From Syntrophomonas sp. UBA5288 (GTDB lineage: Bacteria; Bacillota; Syntrophomonadia; Syntrophomonadales; Syntrophomonadaceae), in assembly GCA_002408445.1 (NCBI GenBank), contig DHSK01000193.1, positions 14,142 through 25,614 on the forward strand: a DNA stretch of 11,473 nucleotides. Reading direction: 5' to 3'. Every line of letters begins with the position of its first letter. Within the stretch, counting starts at the first letter, position 1. The translations under genes were made by a program, and so were the position numbers. Below the pieces are notes generated by a model. That model had not been told where the DNA came from, made no database searches, and was given only the letters and a program-made list of their open reading frames with translations. Positions 5,779 to 11,473 of the stretch are shown here, in pieces.

Positions 5779-6726
5779 ATGAGTGAAAGCTTATTTATCG
5801 AACCCGGTTTACAACAAGTAACAGTCTGGGCTCGCGGTGTGCTGATGAATAAGGATGCACGTGATATTGTGGTTGGACTCACTGAAGCAGCAGCAAAAGA
5901 AGGCAAGCATGTTCAAGCCTGGGAGAATTATGTGGATCTGCCTGACCGGATATATGTACCGGTAAGGGCTTATGCCAAAATTAGTACCGACCCGATTGAA
6001 AGCCGTTATGTTTATGAGAACGATGCCCCTGATGTAGTCGTTCTGGTAGAAGAAACTATGGTTAAAGGTTTGGCGGTGCTGGATGGTATTAAACCAGGTG
6101 CGGTATTAGTAGTAAACAGCCGGAGAAGTCCGGAAGAAGTTAGGGGCTTCCTGGGCGATACCAGCGGACTGAGCGCCCTGGTAACAGTTGATGCCAATAG
6201 TATGTCCAAAGCGTTAATGACCTTGTCCGGCGCAGAAGGGGCCACCGATGCCACCGGAATCGGCGCCGGTATTTCAGCTCCTATCGCCGGTGCTGTAGTA
6301 AAGGCAACCGGCATCGTAAAAATCGATAATCTGGCAAATGTAGTTAAGAACCCGGATGCAATGAAACGGGGCTATAATGAATGTAAGATTATGAAACTGG
6401 AAAAAACTCAGCCTAAGAAAATTAAAAAGATAACTGCTCAGGAACGTCTGGAGCAATTACCTTTTGCCGGTACAGTTCCATCACCGCAGGTTGATAACCG
6501 GGGAATGGTAACCGGCAGCTGGAGAACGCAGAGACCAATTTTGGATGCTGAACAATGCACAGGGTGCGGAATATGTTGGATTTATTGTCCTGATGCATGT
6601 GTGACCAGGACTGATGACGGATTGGTAACATTTAACCTGGAATTCTGCAAAGGTTGCGCTCTTTGCTCAAGTGAATGCCCAACCAATGCAGTAACTATGG
6701 TCCCTGAACTTGATTTTAAAGATTAA
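5779..6726 (+). CDS. Oxalate oxidoreductase gamma-delta fusion subunit (ferredoxin-type)
   Basis: This 315-residue protein fuses the gamma domain of 2-oxoacid:ferredoxin oxidoreductases (about 1-190) to a delta, ferredoxin-like domain (about 250-310). The delta part holds two cysteine sets: Cys260, 263, 266, 270 with an extra Cys274, and Cys290, 293, 296, 300. These would bind two [4Fe-4S] clusters that relay electrons from the beta-subunit cluster to ferredoxin. The linker (about 200-235) is lysine-rich. A fused gamma-delta subunit beside separate alpha and beta genes is the arrangement reported for Moorella oxalate oxidoreductase; many pyruvate enzymes have separate gamma and delta genes or a single fused chain. 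ATG 5779 follows GGGAGG at 5762-5767. The alpha gene begins 21 bases after the stop. Family assignment is certain; substrate is inferred from the alpha subunit. Confidence 0.9.
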   Translation: MSESLFIEPGLQQVTVWARGVLMNKDARDIVVGLTEAAAKEGKHVQAWENYVDLPDRIYVPVRAYAKISTDPIESRYVYENDAPDVVVLVEETMVKGLAVLDGIKPGAVLVVNSRRSPEEVRGFLGDTSGLSALVTVDANSMSKALMTLSGAEGATDATGIGAGISAPIAGAVVKATGIVKIDNLANVVKNPDAMKRGYNECKIMKLEKTQPKKIKKITAQERLEQLPFAGTVPSPQVDNRGMVTGSWRTQRPILDAEQCTGCGICWIYCPDACVTRTDDGLVTFNLEFCKGCALCSSECPTNAVTMVPELDFKD

Positions 6727-6747
6727 TAGAGCAGGAGGTGAAATTTA

Positions 6748-7935
6748 ATGGGTAAAATTAAACGTATATCTGGTTGTGTAGCAGCAGCTCAAGCAGTAAG
6801 GTTAGCAGATGTTGATGTTATATCGTCTTATCCCATAAGACCATATACCGGTATTATGTCCGAACTGGCACGGATGATTGCCGATGGTGAATTGGATGCA
6901 GAGTTAGTTTATGCCGAAGGTGAGCATGCACAGTTAAGTGTAGTTTACGGCGCGTCCGCAGCTGGAGCCCGGGCTTATACAGGTAGTTCCGGTGTTGGTG
7001 TCACTTATGCCATGGAAGTTTATTCACCGTTATCCGGTGAGAGACTGCCGGTACAGATGGCAATTGGTGACCGTACTCTTGACCCTCCTGGAGACTTCGG
7101 TTCAGAGCATACTGATGCCGAATGTTGCCGTGACCAGGGTTGGATTCAAGGCTGGGCGTCTACTCAGCAGGAAGTTTTGGATATGGCCCTTATTTACTAT
7201 CGCGTAGGTGAGGATCCCAGAGTAATGCTTCCACAGTATGCCTGCCAGGATGGTTACTACGTAACTCATATACTTGGCACAGTTGACATTCCTGATGAAG
7301 CTCAGGTCAAGGAATTCTTGCCGCCTTATAAGAATCACCATGTTCTCGATCCCAAGCACCCGCAGATCATCGGTGCCCAGATCGAACCGGAACAGGGTCC
7401 TCCCATGCAGTATCAGCGGCGTATGGCCATTGATAATATAAATCCTGTTTTGATTCAAGCTTATGACGAATTCGGCAAGATTTTTGGCCGCAAATATGAT
7501 CCTTTCCTGGAAGAATATATGACTGAAGATGCCGACATAGTTATGTTTGGGCAGGGTGCTCATATGGAAACCGCCAAAGCAGTAGCCAAAAGACTGCGTA
7601 ACCTGGGTGAAAAGGTTGGTGTAGTCAGACTTCGTGCCTTCAGGCCCTTCCCTTATGAAGAAATTGCCAAAAGAATGTCCAAATATAAAGCCATTGGAGT
7701 ACTCGACAATTCAGCTCAATTTGGTATCTCCGGCGGAGCTGGAGTCTTACTCACCGAGCTGCGGACGGCCTTATATGATGTAGGTGACAAAGTCAAGACC
7801 GTAGGTTTTGTAGCCGGCCTGGGCGGTGAAGTCGTAACTCATGAGGAATTCCTGAGAATGTACAAGAAACTTGAGGATATAGTTAAGACCGGTAAAGTAG
7901 AAAAGACCCGCTATTGGGTTCCGTTTGAACTGTAA
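6748..7935 (+). CDS. Oxalate oxidoreductase alpha subunit
   Basis: This 395-residue subunit of a thiamine-diphosphate 2-oxoacid:ferredoxin oxidoreductase carries the pyrimidine-binding domain (about 1-230) and a transketolase-like second domain (about 255-360). Glu59 in AEGEH is the expected cofactor-activating glutamate. The pyruvate enzymes have YPITP, whose Thr contacts the substrate carboxylate; here the motif is YPIRPYT with Arg31. The loop GDRTLDPPGDFG supplies Arg109, Asp112, Asp116 and Phe117. From memory, these are the residues and numbers described for Moorella thermoacetica oxalate oxidoreductase, where Arg31 and Arg109 bind the oxalate dianion and the Asp112/Phe117 loop switches during catalysis. 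The expected reaction is oxalate plus oxidised ferredoxin to two CO2 plus reduced ferredoxin, in the cytoplasm. AGGAGGTG at 6733-6740 is a near-perfect ribosome binding site. Some other small 2-oxoacid remains possible. Confidence 0.88.
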   Translation: MGKIKRISGCVAAAQAVRLADVDVISSYPIRPYTGIMSELARMIADGELDAELVYAEGEHAQLSVVYGASAAGARAYTGSSGVGVTYAMEVYSPLSGERLPVQMAIGDRTLDPPGDFGSEHTDAECCRDQGWIQGWASTQQEVLDMALIYYRVGEDPRVMLPQYACQDGYYVTHILGTVDIPDEAQVKEFLPPYKNHHVLDPKHPQIIGAQIEPEQGPPMQYQRRMAIDNINPVLIQAYDEFGKIFGRKYDPFLEEYMTEDADIVMFGQGAHMETAKAVAKRLRNLGEKVGVVRLRAFRPFPYEEIAKRMSKYKAIGVLDNSAQFGISGGAGVLLTELRTALYDVGDKVKTVGFVAGLGGEVVTHEEFLRMYKKLEDIVKTGKVEKTRYWVPFEL

Positions 7936-7954
7936 TCGAAAGGAGGGAATTATA

Positions 7955-8902
7955 GTGAGTGAGTATGAGAAAATTACTTCAGTAAAAAATGCACCGGATA
8001 AAGAATACTATATGCCTGGTCATCGTACCTGTGCAGGCTGCGGACCTGCTTTATCCTATAGACTGGTAGCAAAGGCGGCCGGACCTAATACCATATTTAT
8101 TGGACCTACCGGATGTATGTATGTGGCTAACACCAGTTACAGCTGTGGCCCCTGGGCAGTACCCTGGATACATGCCCAGATTACGAACGGCGGTGCAGTT
8201 GCCTCCGGTATTGAGACTGCCTATAAAACCATGATCCGCAAAGGTAAATATAAAGGCGAACAGCCCAATGTTGTAGTCATGGCTGGTGACGGAGGTTCAG
8301 TTGATATCGGCCTCCAGGCCTTGTCCGCTATGCTATATCGCGGACATAAAGTATTGTTTATATGTTATGATAACGAATCATATGCCAATACCGGTATACA
8401 GACTTCACCAACAACTCCGTATGGCGCTTGGACCACCTTTACTCCTGCCGGTCCGGTTATTCCTGAAGGCAAAAAATTGTTCCCCAAGGATAACCCCAAA
8501 CTGGTTGCTCATGGACATCCGGCTCTTAAATATGTAGCCACCGCTTCCATCGGCTACCCGGTTGACCTTATGAACAAAGTTCGTAAAGGTTTGTCCATGG
8601 AGGGGCCGGCTTACCTGCAAATTCATGCTACCTGCCCCAAAGGCTGGCAGTTCCCGGCTGACCAGACCATCAAGATGGCGAAACTTGCCGTTCAGACTGG
8701 AATGTATCAGTTATATGAATACGAAAACGGAGAATACAAGCTTTCGTTAAATATCAAAGAACGTAAGCCGGTCTATGAATACATGAAACTGCAAGGTCGT
8801 TTCTCCCACCTCAAACCCGAACATTTTGAGAAAACGCAAGCTTTCATTGACGGACGTTGTGCGGAAGTAGGGATATCAGTACCAGTAACGACTGAATCCT
8901 AA
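7955..8902 (+). CDS. Oxalate oxidoreductase beta subunit
   Basis: This 315-residue subunit binds thiamine diphosphate and the [4Fe-4S] cluster nearest the active site. Cluster ligands are Cys26 and Cys29 (CAGC), Cys54 (TGC) and Cys227 (TCPKGW), the spacing usual for pyruvate-type beta subunits. The diphosphate/Mg site is seen as GDGG (111-114) followed by NESYANTG (140-147), with Asn145 the likely active-site asparagine. The start is GTG 7955: AGGAGGG at 7941-7947 is well spaced, and the longer frame from ATG 7925 overlaps the alpha gene and adds ten residues without family character. The gene begins 19 bases after alpha, so gamma-delta, alpha and beta form one tight operon. A 149-base gap with a strong hairpin separates it from the permease gene. 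Confidence 0.9.
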   Translation: MSEYEKITSVKNAPDKEYYMPGHRTCAGCGPALSYRLVAKAAGPNTIFIGPTGCMYVANTSYSCGPWAVPWIHAQITNGGAVASGIETAYKTMIRKGKYKGEQPNVVVMAGDGGSVDIGLQALSAMLYRGHKVLFICYDNESYANTGIQTSPTTPYGAWTTFTPAGPVIPEGKKLFPKDNPKLVAHGHPALKYVATASIGYPVDLMNKVRKGLSMEGPAYLQIHATCPKGWQFPADQTIKMAKLAVQTGMYQLYEYENGEYKLSLNIKERKPVYEYMKLQGRFSHLKPEHFEKTQAFIDGRCAEVGISVPVTTES

Positions 8903-8950
8903 GGGTATAAATAAGCAATAAAACCACGTAAACCAAAGTAGTTGAATCTT

Positions 8951-8989
8951 CCTGAATTCCCGCAGGGTTTATCCCCGCGGGAGTCCAGG
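8951..8989 (+). repeat. Large hairpin between beta subunit and permease genes
   Basis: The arms 8951-8967 and 8973-8989 form 17 positions with two mismatches (A-C pairs) and one G-T pair around a five-base loop TTTAT. The core is CCCGC with GCGGG. No T run follows, so it is probably not a full terminator. It could stabilise the upstream oxidoreductase mRNA or attenuate read-through, giving more enzyme than transporter. Confidence 0.65.
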
Positions 8990-9051
8990 GATTGATTCGG
9001 TAGGGTACTAACTGTAGTTGTCGTATGTTGTAATCCAAGGGAGGAGAAAAC

Positions 9052-10683
9052 ATGTCGATACCGGTTAATTTTTTAACGTGGATTTGTGCATTACTGCCTA
9101 TTTTGGCCATCCTGATGTTGATGGTCTATTGTAAGTGGAGTGCATCAAAGGCAGGTTGTGTTGGTTGGTTTATCGCGCTGGTTGTTGCATTACTTGTTTT
9201 TAAAGACAATTTAAACAATCTTGCTTTTTCCAACGCGCGTGGTATGGTAATGGCGTTTTACGTGTTATACATAATCTGGGGGGCACTTTTCCTCTACCAT
9301 GTAGTAGACGAAGTCGGAGGGATTGAAAGCATCGGAGCCACATTTGTAGAAATGACTCGGAATAGGATACTGCAATTACTAATGGTCGGATTTGCATTTG
9401 TTACTTTCCTGCAAGGGGTTGCAGGCTTTGGAGTCCCGGTCGCCGTAGGAGCACCGCTATTGGTAGGGCTTGGTTTTGATCCGGTTACGGCGGTGGCAGT
9501 GCCTCTGATCGGGCATTCCTGGTCAGTAACTTTTGGCGACATGGCTTCCTCGTTTGCCGCTTTGCAGGCCAGTACCGGATTGCCGGGTGAAGAGTTGGCG
9601 CCCTATACTGCCGCATTTACCGGCTTAGCCGGCATCTTTTGCGCTTTTTTTGCCATTCACTGTTTTGCTGGATTTAATGGCATAAAAAAAGGCTGGGGTG
9701 TTGCGTTAATAGTTGCCGGTTGTATGTCCGCAACCCAGTGGCTGGTAGCCCAGTGGCAACCTTCTCTGGCAACATTTTTAGCTGGTATTGTGGGTATGAT
9801 AGTAGTGGCGGTTTTGACCCGTTTACCCAAATACCGTAAGGAGACTGCTGATGCCGAAGTGCTTGATTCTGAGACCCTGGCCGAAGCAGCAGCAGGAACG
9901 GAAGAGTTCAAGGGACGTACCTTCGTGAAAAAAATGCCTTTCAAACTGGCTTTTGCCGCATATTTCGCTTTGATCATCATCGTTGCCCTCCAAGAATTCG
10001 TACCCGGTCTGGAAGATACCATGAAACAGTATATCGTTCTAAAACTTAATTTCCCGCAGTATCAAACCGCGTATGGCTGGGTAACGGAGGCGGGCTGGTC
10101 TTCGAAGGTAAGTGTGGTTGGTCATGTCGGTGCGCTTCTGGTTTATGCCGGAATTGCAGGCATCATAGTTTATTCCATTACCGGACACTGGAAACCGGGA
10201 ACCTTTAAAACGGTTATTGGCAAGGTGGCCAAGGATGGTACCGGGTCCAGTCTTGCTACTACCGCAATGGTATTAATGGCATTTATTATGGTGGAATCCG
10301 GAATGACTTATACCTTGGCCAAAGGCATATCGGTCGGGCTCGGAGCAATATACCCGGTATTTGCACCGCTGGTGGGAGTTCTGGGTGCCTTTATGACCGG
10401 AAGCAATACCAATTCCAATGTTATGTTCGGAGCATTTCAGGCCCAGGTTGCCAGTCTGCTGGGAGTCAGCACTTTAATAATGGCCTCGGTTCAGTCAGCC
10501 GGTGGTTCGATCGGAAGCATGCTGGCACCGGCCAAAGTTATAGTTGGAACTTCCACTGTTGGCTTAACTGGACGTGAAGGTGAAGTAATCGGTAAGACTC
10601 TTAAGTATTGCCTGATTCTGGGTGTAATTCTCGGTATCATCGCCTGGTTGCTTTTGTATGTGTTCCTTAAGACGGTCAAGTAG
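9052..10683 (+). CDS. LctP-family (lactate permease type) transporter
   Basis: This 543-residue, very hydrophobic protein has about 12-14 membrane segments and matches the LctP family (TC 2.A.14) in length and motifs. GVAGFGVPVAVG (about 122-133) is the family signature. Near the C terminus AGGSIGSMLAPAK and GLTGREGEV match the lactate and glycolate permeases. These carriers import 2-hydroxy acids with protons at the cytoplasmic membrane. The segment that reads GSDTSSN in E. coli LldP is GSNTNSN here, replacing the Asp, which hints at a changed substrate or coupling ion. Given its place behind the oxalate oxidoreductase genes, uptake of oxalate or a related C2 acid is the best inference. AAGGGAGG at 9037-9044 supports ATG 9052. 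No clear internal promoter was seen, so it is probably read from the oxidoreductase promoter. Confidence 0.9.
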   Translation: MSIPVNFLTWICALLPILAILMLMVYCKWSASKAGCVGWFIALVVALLVFKDNLNNLAFSNARGMVMAFYVLYIIWGALFLYHVVDEVGGIESIGATFVEMTRNRILQLLMVGFAFVTFLQGVAGFGVPVAVGAPLLVGLGFDPVTAVAVPLIGHSWSVTFGDMASSFAALQASTGLPGEELAPYTAAFTGLAGIFCAFFAIHCFAGFNGIKKGWGVALIVAGCMSATQWLVAQWQPSLATFLAGIVGMIVVAVLTRLPKYRKETADAEVLDSETLAEAAAGTEEFKGRTFVKKMPFKLAFAAYFALIIIVALQEFVPGLEDTMKQYIVLKLNFPQYQTAYGWVTEAGWSSKVSVVGHVGALLVYAGIAGIIVYSITGHWKPGTFKTVIGKVAKDGTGSSLATTAMVLMAFIMVESGMTYTLAKGISVGLGAIYPVFAPLVGVLGAFMTGSNTNSNVMFGAFQAQVASLLGVSTLIMASVQSAGGSIGSMLAPAKVIVGTSTVGLTGREGEVIGKTLKYCLILGVILGIIAWLLLYVFLKTVK

Positions 10684-10702
10684 TGGAAAGGGGTGTTCAT
10701 AA

Positions 10703-10873
10703 ATGGCTGATAACGGTACCAAGGCACTCCGTTTAAAGGGAGCGGCGTTACTTCTGATGTTGCTGGCTCCGCCATTACTGCTCTATCCGGGAGCCAAAGG
10801 CAACACAGCCCTTGAGGTGATCGGATGGATAGTTTTGGTTGCGGCTATGATCATTCCGCTAAGAGTAAAATAG
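10703..10873 (+). CDS. 56-residue two-helix membrane protein
   Basis: A short gene begins 19 bases after the permease stop with AAAGGGG at 10687-10693 and ATG 10703, and ends at TAG 10871-10873. The product has a polar, basic N terminus (MADNGTKALRLKG) and a hydrophobic helix rich in Leu ending in APPLLLYPG. A short polar loop (AKGNTALE) and a second helix (VIGWIVLVAAMIIPL) follow, ending RVK. It is immediately followed by the terminator, so it is the last gene of the unit. I do not recognise a family. Position and topology suggest a small accessory subunit or stabiliser of the permease. The coding call rests on the ribosome binding site, membrane-protein composition and operon position. Confidence 0.7.
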   Translation: MADNGTKALRLKGAALLLMLLAPPLLLYPGAKGNTALEVIGWIVLVAAMIIPLRVK

Positions 10874-10891
10874 TTTAGGATTCATTTCCAT

Positions 10892-10930
10892 CTAAAAAGA
10901 GCGGGCTTGCTTAATGCCTGCTCTTTTTAG
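10892..10930. terminator. Bidirectional terminator after the permease operon
   Basis: A 15-pair stem (10892-10906 with 10916-10930, one G-T pair) has a nine-base loop and CTTTTTAG at its foot on both strands. It lies between convergent units and should stop transcription from both sides. Confidence 0.85.
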
Positions 10931-10934
10931 ATTC

Positions 10935-10977
10935 AAGGCCCTTTATGCCGCCCTTTCCGGGTAGCATAAAGGACCTT
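10935..10977. repeat. Second hairpin between convergent genes
   Basis: The arms AAGGCCCTTTATGC (10935-10948) and GCATAAAGGACCTT (10964-10977) pair with one mismatch around a 15-base loop. No T run follows closely on the minus strand, where it would come first after the tusA-like gene. It may protect mRNA 3' ends or act together with the neighbouring terminator. Confidence 0.6.
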
Positions 10978-10983
10978 TCAGCA

Positions 10984-11193
10984 CTATTTATTTAATATCA
11001 TTTCCCAGCCGTTTTTGTCATCAACGGTATTTTTAATATTATATCCACAGGTATGGGCCAATCGACTAACGTTTTCGCGGGAAACGGCAGTGTTGCCCAG
11101 CACCTTAATCTCGGCCGCTCCTTTATCGATGACTTTCTTAGTACGTATTACCGGTAGCGGACAACTTAACCCTCTAACATCTACTATTTCCAT
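10984..11193 (-). CDS. TusA-like (SirA/YedF N-terminal type) sulfur-carrier protein
   Basis: This 69-residue protein begins MEIVDVRGLSCPLPVIRTKK, with the CPxP motif (Cys11) that defines the TusA/SirA/YeeD family. The Cys carries persulfide sulfur or selenium between enzymes. The length equals a single TusA domain; the C-terminal DsrE-like domain of full YedF is absent. The start at 11193 has an AGGGGG site on the minus strand (11202-11207) that overlaps the stop codon of the upstream transporter gene, implying translational coupling. Pairing with a YeeE/YedE-type transporter points to thiosulfate or selenium-compound uptake. Which of the two cannot be decided here. Confidence 0.9.
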   Translation of the reverse strand: MEIVDVRGLSCPLPVIRTKKVIDKGAAEIKVLGNTAVSRENVSRLAHTCGYNIKNTVDDKNGWEMILNK

Positions 11194-11206
11194 AAATATA
11201 GCCCCC

Positions 11207-11473
11207 TTAATCCTCTTTCATTGTCCATCCAATCAGGGCAACAATGATTATTCCCGTTACACAGGCGATCTGCCCGTATATTCCTGGCCCTCCGGCTACG
11301 GCTGGTGCGCCGGCGGCGGCAGCTTTAGCCGCGGAAGAAGCCAGCACAAAGTTATGACTGAACGCTGCCCCCACGATCATGCCTAAAACAACTGATGCCG
11401 CATCCATGTCTCCTTCACCTGACATAACCAGTTGACGCAGCGGGCATCCCCCGAGTAGGGCAGCGGTAAGTCC
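11207..11473 (-). CDS. YeeE/YedE-family transporter, C-terminal part (runs off window)
   Basis: The frame is open to the window edge, so only the last 88 residues are seen. It includes LGGCPLRQLVMSGEGDMDAA, matching the conserved GCPxRQ segment of YeeE/YedE sulfur-compound transporters. Then come two hydrophobic stretches separated by an Ala-Gly-rich loop, and a final helix ending GWTMKED. The conserved Cys in GCP is thought to relay the sulfur substrate in YeeE. The gene lies 13 bases upstream of the TusA-like gene on the same strand. In selenium-using anaerobes a related YedE-YedF pair is common, so selenium transport is an alternative to thiosulfate. An internal Met at 11425 is not the true start. 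Confidence 0.88.
   Translation of the reverse strand, partial: GLTAALLGGCPLRQLVMSGEGDMDAASVVLGMIVGAAFSHNFVLASSAAKAAAAGAPAVAGGPGIYGQIACVTGIIIVALIGWTMKED

Noticed and set aside
7102..7563. Long minus-strand open frame (153 codons) opposite the alpha subunit
   Set aside because: It lies wholly inside a gene with clear family motifs and has no ribosome binding site or recognisable domain. It is a shadow of the coding strand.
8902..9051. Separate promoter for the permease gene
   Set aside because: TTGATT near 8992 has no -10 at acceptable spacing, so read-through from the oxidoreductase promoter is simpler.
9657..10022. Minus-strand open frame (121 codons) opposite the permease
   Set aside because: The composition is low-complexity Ser/Thr/Ala/Pro typical of the antisense of membrane-protein codons, and it has no family features.
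11015..11386. Plus-strand open frame (123 codons) over the TusA and YeeE/YedE region
   Set aside because: The minus-strand products carry the CPxP and GCPxRQ family signatures; the plus-strand frame has none.
1..11473. CRISPR array, insertion sequence, tRNA or rRNA genes, or phage genes
   Set aside because: No regularly spaced direct repeats, transposase or integrase motifs, cloverleaf-like stretches or rRNA-like sequence were seen on either strand.

Overview
The window looks like chromosomal DNA of an anaerobic, spore-former-type Bacillota (Clostridia or Peptococcaceae-like acetogen or syntroph). The evidence is strong GGAGG-type ribosome binding sites, TTG and GTG starts beside ATG, moderate GC, ferredoxin-linked 2-oxoacid metabolism and an archaeal-style CDC48 ATPase. 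No species can be named from the sequence alone.

Layout. (1) 1-159: gene-free, GC-rich, with short inverted repeats. (2) 205-1355, + strand: a secreted or lipid-anchored ComEC-like metallo-beta-lactamase-fold protein and a DUF3006 protein, probably co-transcribed. (3) 1624-3177, + strand: two tandem paralogous GntR/FCD regulators, closed by a strong terminator. (4) 3500-5635: a tandem AAA+ ATPase of the CDC48/VAT type behind a near-consensus promoter. (5) 5779-8902: a three-gene 2-oxoacid:ferredoxin oxidoreductase operon (fused gamma-delta, alpha, beta). Its alpha-subunit active-site residues match oxalate oxidoreductase rather than pyruvate:ferredoxin oxidoreductase. (6) 9052-10873: a LctP-family permease and a 56-residue two-helix membrane protein, running on from the oxidoreductase genes after a large hairpin. 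(7) 10892-10977: two hairpins between convergent transcription units. (8) 10984-11473, - strand: a TusA-like protein and the C-terminal end of a YeeE/YedE-family transporter that runs off the window.

How it fits together. The central reading is an oxalate catabolic locus. A LctP-type carrier, possibly with the small membrane protein, would bring in oxalate or a related C2 acid. The thiamine-diphosphate/Fe-S enzyme would split oxalate to two CO2 and pass two low-potential electrons to ferredoxin, feeding CO2 fixation or other reductive metabolism. Upstream, the two FCD regulators have nearly identical recognition helices. The 8-mer GTATACCA (either strand) occurs four times between 2313 and 3441, including inside the spacer of the CDC48 promoter. 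This suggests that the regulators control themselves and the ATPase. The same site was not seen before the oxidoreductase operon, so a direct regulatory link to oxalate use is not shown.
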